A DNA stretch of 64,000 nt from SHVO01 sp050246995. GTDB taxonomy: Bacteria > Pseudomonadota > Alphaproteobacteria > Rhodospirillales > Rhodospirillaceae. The notes under the pieces were generated by a model. It was not told the DNA's origin. It searched no databases and saw nothing but the letters and a program-made list of their open reading frames with translations. Numbering within the stretch: the first letter of the stretch is position 1; each line of letters starts with the position of its first letter. The stretch is taken from the NCBI GenBank assembly GCA_050246995.1, contig JBFWVA010000006.1, positions 124,001 to 188,000 on the forward strand, given 5' to 3'. Of this stretch, positions 7,338-15,845 are shown piece after piece. Made by a program: the position numbers and the translations under genes.

Positions 7338-7895
7338 TGCCCCAACAGCCGCGCAGGCTGGCCCTTTCGGCCACCCTGTAACCCCCCTCATCCATCCCCT
7401 TGGTTATATCCCACGGGAAGCCCGTAACCAACGGCATGTGAAATGTTGTGTCAAGTCACTTATGCCATGCGTCAGAAAAAGATCGTATCGATGAACAGCT
7501 TGGTTCGAGAATTATTCATGCACTCATGCCGGCACATGATGGCGATGACTTGTTTTATCTAGCAAAACTTGACGTATCGATGCGCACGTGCCGCTCGCTG
7601 CACTGCGAACCGGTGAGGTGCATCATTTTTTGTCGGTGCGAAATAAGGCGCGCAAAAGCGCGTCACAATTTAGAAATTCAATAAGAAATTTTATCACGGT
7701 AGGGCGAATCGCGGCGTTGTACCGCATGTACGAACTGATTGCGACATGCGTGAAAGACCATCTTACATACCGTATGTAACAGTGCCACAGAGCGTGGACG
7801 CCGTATGTAGTAACAGGTGCGAACCAGGTATTGCGCCGCACCCTAAACGTCGTCCCGTTCTACGTCCGTGATACTGTATCCGGGGTGGGTTAACG
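7338..7895. other. Long gap with no convincing gene; possible decayed coding remnant
   Basis: The stretch between tonB and the gene at 7896 is richer in A/T than its surroundings. Two short frames can be read on the plus strand (7448-7684 from a GTG, and 7588-7779), overlapping and offset. Their codons (CTA, TTA, CTT, AAA) are unlike those of the neighbouring genes and neither has a clear ribosome binding site. They may be two frames of one decayed small gene, or chance. The region also holds GGTTA/TAACC and ACGGG/CCCGT inverted repeats at 7403-7430 and the palindrome described separately. Confidence 0.4.
7763..7809. promoter_or_regulatory. Candidate operator: 8+1+8 palindrome and a half-site
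   Basis: TTACATACCGTATGTAA (7763-7779) is a perfect palindrome around one central base. A direct copy of its right half, CCGTATGTA, recurs at 7801-7809. The form resembles sites bound by TetR/AcrR-type dimers. It lies about 90-130 bases before the plus-strand gene at 7896, and no regulator gene is adjacent. Confidence 0.5.
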
Positions 7896-9041
7896 ATGGG
7901 GCAAGCCGTGACGTCTTGGCCGACAGATCACCGTGTTGACGAGGAGCGGCGCGCACTGCGTAGTCTGAGGGGGCAGCGAAAGCGCCTTAGCCTCGCGGCC
8001 GCCTTCTTTTCCGTTTCGCTCGTATACGCGTTTCAAGGTGCGACATACGCGTGGGCGGCGGCGGCACTCGCGGTCGCCATCGCCGAGGCGATCGGCTTTT
8101 TTCTCCTTCGCACAAGGAACGCGCGCCTCCCTTGCGTGATCGTGCCGGCCAGCGCTGCGCTGATTTTCAGTGCAAGTGTCATCGTCGCGGCGCTTCTCCA
8201 TCCGTCGGTCGACGGGCTCCACTTCGCGTTCATGTTAACTGTGGGCGGGGGACTGACGCTGTTGATTGCGCCCGGCCGGCGCAGCGTCATCCTCGCGCTG
8301 GTCATCATGGGGGTTGTCGGGATCAGCGGTGCTATTTTAATCGGCATCGCGGTCGGCACTTTCGACGTGATACGCGCCGTAAGTTCGCTCCTTATCGGCC
8401 TACTCGTGCCGTTTCTCGTTGCCGACAGAATTGAGAACGCGCACCGCGACGCTTCGACGCTTCAGGCAGAACTCGCGCGGCGCGCCACCTCCGATGAGAT
8501 CACAGGCGTGTCAAACCGAGCGCATATCAACCTGCTCGCTCAAAACGAGTTTGCGCGTGCGCGCCGCTACGGCGAACCTTATTCATGCCTTACCATAGAG
8601 ATCGAAAAGTACGAGCACCTGCTGGCCTCCCACGGCCACGCAGCGGCAACCGCGATCGTTCAGGTGCTCACCGGCTATTGTGTGGTGGTGATGCGCCACT
8701 GCGACAGTTTCGGGCGGTTGACTCCAAGCCGCTTCCTCGCGCTGCTGCCGGAAACCCCCTCCTTGGGCGCACACACGCTGGCCAACCGCATGTGCCGCGA
8801 TCTTGCGGCGTTGGACGTCGCGTTCGGCGGCGAGAAGTTGCACTTCACGGTCGCGATCGGATGCGCGGACATGCACGCGGTTGACGGTTGGGCGGGCGAC
8901 ATGTTGCGCCGTGCAGATCAGGGGCTCGCCGACGCCATTGAACGCGGCGGAAATTGCGCCGTCTTTGCAACTGTGCCCATCCACCAGCCGACGAAAGAAA
9001 GTTTGGATCATGACGATCCCTCAGCGGGCGTATCGCCATGA
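7896..9041 (+). CDS. Membrane protein with degenerate GGDEF domain
   Basis: A 381-residue protein with about five to six N-terminal membrane helices (residues 33-175), a short linker and a C-terminal GGDEF-fold domain (about 195-365). The domain opening TSDEITGVSNRAHINLL parallels the family's DxLTGLxNRxxF. At the active-site loop, however, the sequence is FGRLTPSRFLALLP (residues 273-286), so GGDEF is replaced by TPSRF (276-280). The metal- and GTP-binding residues are therefore missing and cyclase activity is unlikely; it may act as a receptor or partner of active enzymes. Its stop overlaps the start of the methyltransferase gene by four bases (ATGA), implying translational coupling. The start is preceded by a GGGGTGGG stretch. 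Confidence 0.82.
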   Translation: MGQAVTSWPTDHRVDEERRALRSLRGQRKRLSLAAAFFSVSLVYAFQGATYAWAAAALAVAIAEAIGFFLLRTRNARLPCVIVPASAALIFSASVIVAALLHPSVDGLHFAFMLTVGGGLTLLIAPGRRSVILALVIMGVVGISGAILIGIAVGTFDVIRAVSSLLIGLLVPFLVADRIENAHRDASTLQAELARRATSDEITGVSNRAHINLLAQNEFARARRYGEPYSCLTIEIEKYEHLLASHGHAAATAIVQVLTGYCVVVMRHCDSFGRLTPSRFLALLPETPSLGAHTLANRMCRDLAALDVAFGGEKLHFTVAIGCADMHAVDGWAGDMLRRADQGLADAIERGGNCAVFATVPIHQPTKESLDHDDPSAGVSP

Positions 9042-9823
9042 ACGAAGTCATGACCTGGAGACCGGAGGTCTATCTTAAGTTCGCGGACTATCGCGCGCGG
9101 CCCGTCAACGACCTACTGCCGCGCATCAGCCCGCCAGAGCAAGGAGCGCTCTACGATCTAGGATGCGGCCCCGGTAACGTCACCACGAAATTAAAGGCGC
9201 GGTGGCCGACACGCACAGTGATCGGCGTCGACTCATCGCTGGAAATGCTGAATACGGCACGCAGCAAACACGCCGTGGAGGAAGTGAGATTCGAACGCGC
9301 CGACATCGCGAAATGGTCGGCGTCTCAACCGGCAGCATTGATCTTCACAAACGCGGCTTTGCATTGGGTACCCAATCACGAAGCACTCTTTCCGCATCTG
9401 GCGCGCGCTTTAATACCGGGTGGCATACTTGCGGTGCAGATGCCGATGGGACAGCGCGCGCCTTACCATACCTGCATTGACGACATCGCCGCGGCACCGC
9501 GCTGGCGCGAGACGTTGGCCAAGGCCCACCCGCAAACCACGCCGTTGTCCGCCGGCCGCTACTACGATCTTCTCGCGCCTCTCATGGACGAAATCGACAT
9601 TTGGGAAACCGACTATCGCCATGTGCTCGATGGGGAGAACCCTGTCGCCGCGTGGGCGTCTGGGACAGCTCTCGTGCCGTACACGAGCCTTCTCGAAAAA
9701 GCAGAAGCCGCGGAATTCACCGCGGCCTATGCAAAATCTGTAAGATCGGCCTATCCGCCTCAATCGGACGGACGTACGATTTTCACCATGCGACGGATGT
9801 TTATCGTCGCGCGGCGGCGCTAG
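9038..9823 (+). CDS. tam: Trans-aconitate 2-methyltransferase
   Basis: A 261-residue class I SAM-dependent methyltransferase of the Tam family. Tam methyl-esterifies trans-aconitate, a spontaneous by-product that inhibits aconitase. SAM-binding motif I is LYDLGCGPGNVT (residues 34-45) and an acidic motif II loop VIGVDSSLEML follows. The start MTWRPEVYLKFADYRARP and the LHWVPNHEALFPHLARAL segment are typical of the family. The first ATG (9038) overlaps the upstream stop; the second, MTWRPE at 9050, is the position where many relatives begin. Cytoplasmic. The coupling to a GGDEF-like membrane protein is unexplained. Confidence 0.85.
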   Translation: MNEVMTWRPEVYLKFADYRARPVNDLLPRISPPEQGALYDLGCGPGNVTTKLKARWPTRTVIGVDSSLEMLNTARSKHAVEEVRFERADIAKWSASQPAALIFTNAALHWVPNHEALFPHLARALIPGGILAVQMPMGQRAPYHTCIDDIAAAPRWRETLAKAHPQTTPLSAGRYYDLLAPLMDEIDIWETDYRHVLDGENPVAAWASGTALVPYTSLLEKAEAAEFTAAYAKSVRSAYPPQSDGRTIFTMRRMFIVARRR

Positions 9824-10092
9824 AAGGTGTCGACCTCGCGCAGGCGAATCACCGCATCGAGCGCCTCACCAAACGAAAGATCCGGACGAACCGACATCAC
9901 TGCAGCGGCCGCGGCTCGGCTTTGGCCCATGTAATCCCGGCCAGAAGCCCGCGCACTGGTGACCGTACGTAGGACAATGCCCCGCAGGTCTCGCGCGTCG
10001 AAACGCTTAGCGCGACCGACCCGCGGCTCCGCCGGCGGAATCGGCACAGCGGTGAACGAGCGACCAAAGTTCTCGGTCGAGACGATTGCCAT
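9820..10092 (-). CDS. Small hypothetical protein, 90 aa
   Basis: A soluble protein starting MAIVSTENFGRSFTAVPIPP and ending in a helical segment (PDLSFGEALDAVIRLREVDTF). ATG 10092 is preferred over an in-frame start 20 codons upstream because GAAGGAG lies directly before it. The sequence is rich in Arg and Ala, without membrane segments or cysteines. I do not recognise the family. It is convergent with tam, overlapping its end by four bases. Confidence 0.6.
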   Translation of the reverse strand: MAIVSTENFGRSFTAVPIPPAEPRVGRAKRFDARDLRGIVLRTVTSARASGRDYMGQSRAAAAAVMSVRPDLSFGEALDAVIRLREVDTF

Positions 10093-10188
10093 AGCTGGCT
10101 CCTTCAGAAACAGATGGGGTCCCAAGGAGTGAAACGGTGGCGGCCCCCGCAAGTTCCCTGTGGAAAAAAGAAGTTTTAGTGGGATTTC

Positions 10189-10455
10189 TCAGGGCATGTC
10201 GGCGCTGGAGGGATCAAGCGGCTGCCAGTCCTTACCGCGCGGCGCTATGTTTTTGGCACGCTCGGCGCAAGCCGCGACGGTCGCGCGCTTCTCAGCCATG
10301 GTCATCGTCCGCCACGCGCCGATCTCCTTGATCGTTCTGAGGCAACCGATACAAAGCCCGCTGGTGCGGTCCATGGTGCAGACGCTGACACATGGTGACG
10401 CCACCACATCTTCGTCTGAGAGAACGTCTTCGGTTGGTGTAGGAGGAAGTGTCAT
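10189..10455 (-). CDS. DUF1289-family cysteine-containing protein
   Basis: An 88-residue protein of the DUF1289 family, recognised from SPCVSVCTMDRTSGLCIGC followed by RTIKEIGAWRTMT. Four cysteines in a CxxxC...CxxC pattern suggest metal or Fe-S binding; the family has no settled function. ATG 10455 (MTLPPTPTEDV) is chosen because the upstream extension is Arg-rich and runs into the divergent queF promoter region; only 47 bases separate the two starts. The divergent pairing with queF suggests a shared control region. Confidence 0.85.
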   Translation of the reverse strand: MTLPPTPTEDVLSDEDVVASPCVSVCTMDRTSGLCIGCLRTIKEIGAWRTMTMAEKRATVAACAERAKNIAPRGKDWQPLDPSSADMP

Positions 10456-10502
10456 ACGACGTGCGCGTGCTATGGTACGGAAAATGCTGAAGGAAGCTCG
10501 AT

Positions 10503-10961
10503 ATGGATATATCCGATAACCTGACCCAACTCGGCGGACAAGCGCCCCTGCCGGCCTCGCCGGACGTCGCGGTGCTGGAAACGGTGCCAAATCCGCATGC
10601 CGGAACAGACTATCTGATCCGTTTCACTTGTCCCGAGTTCACTTCGTTGTGCCCCGTCACCGGCCAGCCCGACTTCGCACATATCGTGATCGACTATGTC
10701 GCCGACGAGACCATCGTCGAATCTAAATCGCTGAAGTTGTTCCTCGGTTCGTTCCGCAACCACGGCTCATTCCATGAGGACTGTACACTTACCATCGGCA
10801 AAAGGATCGCGGAGGCGACCTCGCCGAAGTGGCTGCGGATCGGCGGTTATTGGTACCCGCGCGGCGGCATCCCGATTGATGTGTTCTGGCAAACCGGCGC
10901 CCCGCCGCAAGGTCTGTGGGTCCCGGATCAGGGCGTGCCGACGTATCGCGGCCGCGGATGA
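10503..10961 (+). CDS. queF: QueF, NADPH-dependent preQ0 reductase
   Basis: A 152-residue short-type QueF of the tunnelling (T-fold) superfamily. It reduces 7-cyano-7-deazaguanine to preQ1, the base later inserted into tRNA to make queuosine. The signature ESKSLKLFLGSFRNHGSFHED holds the family motif E(S)KSxK; the active-site cysteine is in TSLCPVTGQPDF and the substrate aspartate follows in QPDFAH. AAGGAAG precedes the ATG by about eight bases. A strong terminator follows, so the gene appears monocistronic. Confidence 0.95.
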   Translation: MDISDNLTQLGGQAPLPASPDVAVLETVPNPHAGTDYLIRFTCPEFTSLCPVTGQPDFAHIVIDYVADETIVESKSLKLFLGSFRNHGSFHEDCTLTIGKRIAEATSPKWLRIGGYWYPRGGIPIDVFWQTGAPPQGLWVPDQGVPTYRGRG

Positions 10962-10987
10962 GAAATACAACACCTGGCACAATGAAA

Positions 10988-11016
10988 AAGGGGCGCGGAA
11001 TACCGCGCCCCTTCTT
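10988..11016 (+). terminator. Intrinsic terminator of queF
   Basis: AAGGGGCGCGG (10988-10998) pairs with CCGCGCCCCTT (11003-11013) around a four-base loop, followed by CTT. It lies 27 bases after the queF stop. The T-tract is short, but the 11-bp GC-rich stem is strong. Confidence 0.75.
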
Positions 11017-11228
11017 AACTCCCGGTCAGCCGATGTCAGCGACCTGGAGCCCTCCCCCCTCGTGTTCAGCGCGGCGCCGGAGTAGCCGCCGCGACGGAAC
11101 AAACCATTACCTACCGATTACAATCGAGCAAGCTCCACCTTAAACGGACTGTAATTTTTTTTGGTTGACGCGACATTTTTGCACTAGTCGCCAAAGACTC
11201 AAGTGCAGCGCATCCAACCTTCGCGCGA

Positions 11229-11636
11229 CTACCCTCCGGACTTTCCCTTGAGCGATAACGAGGCGGAATTGATGCAATAGCGATCTCCCGTCGGCGCGGG
11301 ACCATCTGGAAACACGTGCCCGAGATGTCCGCCGCAATTGGCGCAGGTGATTTCAACGCGCACCATGCCGTGGCTGGTGTCGCGATGCTTCTCCACCGCA
11401 TCGCTGGATGCCGGCGCCGTGAAGCTGGGCCACCCACACCCCGAATTGAACTTGGTGGCGGCGTCGAACAGATCCGCACCGCATCCGGCGCAAACGAAGG
11501 TTCCCGCGCCCTTGAAGTCGTTATAGGCCCCCGTGAAGGGCCGCTCAGTGCCCTTCTGACGCAGAATGCGAAACTGTTCGGGCGTCAGCTCGGAGCGCCA
11601 TTGGTCTTCCGACTTCGAAATCTTGGCCATCTTCAT
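11229..11636 (-). CDS. msrB: MsrB, peptide-methionine (R)-S-oxide reductase
   Basis: A 135-residue zinc-binding MsrB that reduces the R-form of methionine sulfoxide in cytoplasmic proteins. Visible are the two structural CxxC pairs (CAGC and CANC), the substrate motif SGCGWPSF, GHVFPDGP, and the catalytic cysteine in RYCINSASL. ATG 11636 is chosen; ATG 11630 (MAKISKSEDQW) is an equally short alternative. It begins 11 bases after the stop of the DUF2333 gene, so they form an operon. Together with msrPQ at 1600-3198 the window repairs both periplasmic and cytoplasmic oxidised methionine. Confidence 0.94.
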   Translation of the reverse strand: MKMAKISKSEDQWRSELTPEQFRILRQKGTERPFTGAYNDFKGAGTFVCAGCGADLFDAATKFNSGCGWPSFTAPASSDAVEKHRDTSHGMVRVEITCANCGGHLGHVFPDGPAPTGDRYCINSASLSLKGKSGG

Positions 11637-11646
11637 CGTCCACGAA

Positions 11647-12633
11647 TTACTTCTGAAGGGTATCGACGAGTTCGCGAAGCTGCGTGCGCGCACGCAGGAG
11701 ATAGAAACCCAACGTCGCGAGATGCGACGGCGACAACGTGCTGTCCTGCTCGCCGTTGATTACGATCAAAGGATCCATCGCGGCGCCTGTTCTCATCGAC
11801 GTCAGCATTTCGGTCCAAATTTCGCCGGCGCGGCGGTCCTCGATCACGGTCGAGAAATCTTGACCCACGGCGTTAAGGATCACAGCGTAGCCATACATCT
11901 TGCCTTTAACGTTGAAGAACACATCGTCGGCCTCGGAATCAAAATGACCGCCGGCGGCGCCGACGCGCGCCTCAATGATTGCGCTAGCTGATCCAAGATC
12001 GGACGCGATGCGATCCAACAGGACGATGAGATTGTCGGCGCGCCGCTCGTACGTCGCCTTACCCGCGGCAAGATCGCGGTTATACTGCATGAGTGCGTCG
12101 ACGCCGCGCTTGTACTGCGTTTCAGCTTTCGCATCCGGCCAGATGTTACCCTGGCCCCAGTACCAGATCCTGCCGTCGTATTTCAGAAGGCCGGCGGCCC
12201 GGTCAACATTGTCATCGATGGCGCTCGATCCGCGCACACGGCCCAAATGATCGCCGAGTTCGAGCGCGAAGCGCGACACCGCGTACATAATGCCGAGTTG
12301 ATAGTTCGGTGTGTTATCGAGCGGCGCCGATGGATGCCAGAACGGTTTGTTGGCGATCCAACGATCAGCCTCGCGCATGGTGATGGTTGCGACGATCGCG
12401 ACAGCCTGACTTCCATCGGCGACGCTGTATTGCGGCGACGGCGCGACATCGAGATTGTCGTCGATCTCGTTGAAAACGAGCATGCCGAGCGGATAATAGA
12501 CGATGAAAATGAACAGGAACGTCGCGACGATCCACGGCGCCGCCCGGCTGAACGTCGTCTGAAGGTCCGCTTCCGAGGCCGAGCCCCACAATGACTTCAG
12601 CCGGTCGAAAAATTGGCGAACAAGTTCGGACAT
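11647..12633 (-). CDS. DUF2333-family inner-membrane-anchored protein
   Basis: A 328-residue protein with one membrane helix near the N-terminus (PWIVATFLFIFIVYYPLGML, about residues 33-52) and a large helical domain predicted to face the periplasm. Motifs such as ADRWIANKPFWHPSAP and NFHRWRD-free, Tyr/Trp-rich WYWGQGNIWPDA match what I recall of DUF2333, a proteobacterial family without known function. It is encoded just upstream of msrB on the same strand. No catalytic residues can be named. Confidence 0.75.
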   Translation of the reverse strand: MSELVRQFFDRLKSLWGSASEADLQTTFSRAAPWIVATFLFIFIVYYPLGMLVFNEIDDNLDVAPSPQYSVADGSQAVAIVATITMREADRWIANKPFWHPSAPLDNTPNYQLGIMYAVSRFALELGDHLGRVRGSSAIDDNVDRAAGLLKYDGRIWYWGQGNIWPDAKAETQYKRGVDALMQYNRDLAAGKATYERRADNLIVLLDRIASDLGSASAIIEARVGAAGGHFDSEADDVFFNVKGKMYGYAVILNAVGQDFSTVIEDRRAGEIWTEMLTSMRTGAAMDPLIVINGEQDSTLSPSHLATLGFYLLRARTQLRELVDTLQK

Positions 12634-12757
12634 GGACTCTGCTTATACTCGGGCCGGGTGGGCCCGTTAAGAGTGCATGGGCCGCTTTGTGAAGGCCAAG
12701 ATGGAGTTTACCGGATGACGGGTCAATGGCGGGAAGAGACAGACGGGCGGCGGCACG

Positions 12758-13642
12758 ATGCTCGCGCTTAGTCTGCCGGCGCTCCTGCTTGGCCTTGGAT
12801 GCGGTGTTCTCTATTCCGCGGCCGACACCTTCCGGAAGGCGGCGCCAGCATCCTGCCCGTCCGAGACAATTCTCTTCTATTATATTGGCGGGCAGCTCCC
12901 GGTCCTCGCCGCATGGGTGCTGTGGACGGGAAAGACCGGCGTCATGGAAGGTTATTTTCTGCCGGGCGCAGTGGACGTCGCTTTCGGTCTTGGAGCCAAC
13001 CTGCTTTTCATCATCGCGATCCGCCGCTCGCCGCTCAGCCTGATGGTACCGCTCCTCGCTTTAGTGCCCGTCGTGGCCCTGCTGTTCGGCGGCTTTGCGC
13101 TGGGTGAATGGCCAACCCTGGCCCAGGACGCCGGTATTCTGCTGATCGCGACGGGGCTTTTCACTTTATTCCAACCTCCTTCCGCCAAACCTGGGATCAG
13201 TGCGGCGTGGCGCGTACTACGCGCCGAAAAAGGCACCGCGCCCATGCTGGCCGTCGTGCTCCTGTGGTCGGCGACGCCCACGCTCGACAAAATCTGTCTC
13301 GGCTATACATCGGCGGGAATGCACAGTCTGATCCAAGTAGCGGCGATCTGGGGCCTGCTCTTGGGCTGGGCCCTGTGGCGAAGTCCGGCATCCTTGAGGA
13401 CCCCGCCCGGCGCTCTTTTGCCGGTCGGTGGATCGGCGATCGCCGGCGCGCTCGGATACATCGTCCAACTCATCGCCTATTCCATGGCGATGGTTGCACT
13501 CATCGAGGTCCTAAAACGAACCCTGGGCCTGTTGGGGGCGCTCTTCCTCGGCCGCGCCCAATTCCGTGAGCCCCTGACAGGCTCCAAAATCGCGGGCATC
13601 ACGGTCATCGCAATGGGGCTACCGCTGGTAATGATCGGTTAG
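12758..13642 (+). CDS. DMT/EamA-type permease
   Basis: A 294-residue membrane protein with about ten hydrophobic helices arranged as two similar halves, the pattern of the drug/metabolite transporter superfamily. The first helix contains LLGLGCGVLYSAADTFRK and the last pair GALFLGRAQFREPLTGSKIAG, which matches the EamA repeat end (GE.....IG). The substrate cannot be inferred. It converges on the phosphatase gene with a four-base overlap of stop codons. Start ATG 12758 follows a GGGAAGAG-rich leader. Confidence 0.75.
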   Translation: MLALSLPALLLGLGCGVLYSAADTFRKAAPASCPSETILFYYIGGQLPVLAAWVLWTGKTGVMEGYFLPGAVDVAFGLGANLLFIIAIRRSPLSLMVPLLALVPVVALLFGGFALGEWPTLAQDAGILLIATGLFTLFQPPSAKPGISAAWRVLRAEKGTAPMLAVVLLWSATPTLDKICLGYTSAGMHSLIQVAAIWGLLLGWALWRSPASLRTPPGALLPVGGSAIAGALGYIVQLIAYSMAMVALIEVLKRTLGLLGALFLGRAQFREPLTGSKIAGITVIAMGLPLVMIG

Positions 13643-15807
13643 ACCGTCTTTTCGGGGAACTTCACGACGACCAGCGTCACATCGTCGTTCTGCACGATAC
13701 CGCCGGAGAACGCGGCAAGAGCGTCAACGACGGCATCGCAGATTTGAGTGGCCGGGAGCTGCGAGTTCGCGCGAATCACGTCCATCAATCCGTCTTTTCC
13801 GAAAGCGTCACCGGCGGGATTGCGTGTTTCCCAAATTCCGTCAGTACCGATGATCAGCATGCCGCCGGGCGGCCAATCGCTGCGATCGCTCTCGTGAAAC
13901 GACCAATCCGGATTCACGCCGAGGGGAATATCCTGGGCGGCGAGTTCCTCAAACTCGCGGGTCCCGCGGTCGAAGAAGAGCAGAGGGCCGTGCCCAGCGC
14001 TGATCCACCGAAGACGGCGCGTCTCGGGTTCCAGCACGAGATAAACCAGGGTCACGAAGCGTCCGGCGGCGGAATCCGCGGCAACGTGGCGGTTGACCGC
14101 GCGCATGACCGGCGGCAGCGCCGCGTCCTCCTCGGCGAAACTGCGCAGCAGCGCGCGTACGGAGGTCATTGTTAGGGCCGCCACAATCCCGTGACCAGAG
14201 ACGTCTCCGACGACCAGGCCCAAACGCTCGCGTCCATCTTCGCCGCGCAAGGGAATGAAGTCGTAGTAATCGCCGCCGACGGCATCATGGTAGACGCTGC
14301 GCCCAGCGATATCGAAACCCGCAATGCGCGGCGCCGCTTCCGGAAGCAGTTTCTGTTGAACTTCGCGGGCCAAGGTCAGCGATTCCTTGACTTGGATGTG
14401 ACTGCGCAGCTCTGGCACCATGGCGTTGAAGACCATGGCGAGATCGCCGACCTCATCGCGGCTGGTGACCTCGGCGCGCGCATCGAGATTCCCGCGCGCC
14501 AGGCCTTCGGCCGTCGCCGCCAGCTCACGCAACGGGCTTGTGATGGTGCGCGCCGCTAGCGCGGCGAGCCCCGCGATCATTACGACCAGCGCGATGGACG
14601 CGATGCCGGCAAGCCTAACCTCATCCAGCACGGCCTGACGAACGTTGTCCTGCGCTTTGTCCGCCACCCCCTCGATTTCATCGACCGGCACGATATAGAG
14701 CAGCGTCGAGCCGAGGTTCTCGAGCCCGCCGTAGACCCAGAGCGCCTCGCGACCGCGGTGAATTCCGCGCTGAATGCCGTCACGGCCGGCGACAAGATCG
14801 CCGGTGACGCTCTCGATGATGCTCTTATCTGCTTCGAGCTCCGGCGTTTCAGGACGCGCATCCCACGCAATTCCGGTATCGCGATAAAGGCTAGAAGCGA
14901 TTACCCGCAAGGACGCCGCGGCAGCGCTTTTGCCCTGGAGATAGGGACGCCCTTCAGCATCGACGAGCTGTACGATGTAACTTTCCGCGCCGGAGCCGAG
15001 CCGGGCCCGCACATGTGCGGAGTCAAGGAAAGAGAGGACATCAACGTCAATCGCGGCGACGCCTGCGAACGCGCCGTCCTCCGCCCGGATCGGCATGGTC
15101 GCGGTCAGCAAAAGGCGTCGCGTCGAGGCATCGAGCAGTGGAGGATTCCAGACCACATCTTCGGCGGTGCGCGTGTTTGCGTACCATTCGCGCTGACGGG
15201 GATCGTAGGCGGGCGGATAACCGCCATGGCCGGGGAAAGATGTGTGCACGCCTTCTTCGAGCGTGATGTACTGCCAGTAGAAGAGACCCGGATTGTCGCG
15301 CTCCAGCCGCCGGTAAAGCTCGTCCATCCCCGCGAGACGGCGCATCAGAGGGCGCACGGCGCCGGGCTCAACACCAGGCGGCGTCAAGAACGACTGGTGT
15401 TCCCGCGAAATAGGGATGGCCTGCAGCTCACCGGTCGCCGAAGCGATGGCGTGATCGATCGCCAGCTCCGCGCCGGGTGGCCAGGTCTTCGGTGAATCCA
15501 AATCCGTGTGGAAATAAAGCGGGATGTCGCCGACGGGCGGCGCCCCGGCCAAACGGTTCTCGACATCGCGTGCGAGCAGACGAAGGGCGAGCTCAACCTG
15601 ACGGCGCTTCGCTTCCATCAGGTCGGACGACGTTCCGACAGCCTGACGGAGTTGGGTCTGCATTTCACCGACGGCGGCAGCCTTGCCGGCGCCCGCAATG
15701 GCCCGTCCGAGGCTCTGCATCGCCTGTTCGCTGCGCCACGACAGCGCCGCCAGCGGAATTAGACCGATGACCAGCAGAAGGATGAAGAGCTTCGCCTGAA
15801 TACGCAT
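13639..15807 (-). CDS. Cache-HAMP-PP2C (RsbU/SpoIIE-type) serine phosphatase
   Basis: A 722-residue sensor phosphatase. An N-terminal membrane helix (LFILLLVIGLIPLAALSW) is followed by a large periplasmic sensing region of dCache type (about 35-395), a second helix (IASIALVVMIAGLAALAA), a HAMP linker (TITSPLRELAATAEGLARG) and a C-terminal SpoIIE/PP2C domain from about 490. Metal-binding motifs are present: GGDYYDFIPL, VVGDVSGHGIVAALTM and GTDGIWETRN. Such enzymes typically dephosphorylate an anti-sigma antagonist. No anti-sigma or STAS gene is in the window, so the target is unknown. Confidence 0.88.
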   Translation of the reverse strand: MRIQAKLFILLLVIGLIPLAALSWRSEQAMQSLGRAIAGAGKAAAVGEMQTQLRQAVGTSSDLMEAKRRQVELALRLLARDVENRLAGAPPVGDIPLYFHTDLDSPKTWPPGAELAIDHAIASATGELQAIPISREHQSFLTPPGVEPGAVRPLMRRLAGMDELYRRLERDNPGLFYWQYITLEEGVHTSFPGHGGYPPAYDPRQREWYANTRTAEDVVWNPPLLDASTRRLLLTATMPIRAEDGAFAGVAAIDVDVLSFLDSAHVRARLGSGAESYIVQLVDAEGRPYLQGKSAAAASLRVIASSLYRDTGIAWDARPETPELEADKSIIESVTGDLVAGRDGIQRGIHRGREALWVYGGLENLGSTLLYIVPVDEIEGVADKAQDNVRQAVLDEVRLAGIASIALVVMIAGLAALAARTITSPLRELAATAEGLARGNLDARAEVTSRDEVGDLAMVFNAMVPELRSHIQVKESLTLAREVQQKLLPEAAPRIAGFDIAGRSVYHDAVGGDYYDFIPLRGEDGRERLGLVVGDVSGHGIVAALTMTSVRALLRSFAEEDAALPPVMRAVNRHVAADSAAGRFVTLVYLVLEPETRRLRWISAGHGPLLFFDRGTREFEELAAQDIPLGVNPDWSFHESDRSDWPPGGMLIIGTDGIWETRNPAGDAFGKDGLMDVIRANSQLPATQICDAVVDALAAFSGGIVQNDDVTLVVVKFPEKTV

Positions 15808-15845
15808 AGAAGCCGTATAGCCCGGGACGAGGCTTTATTGCAGTC

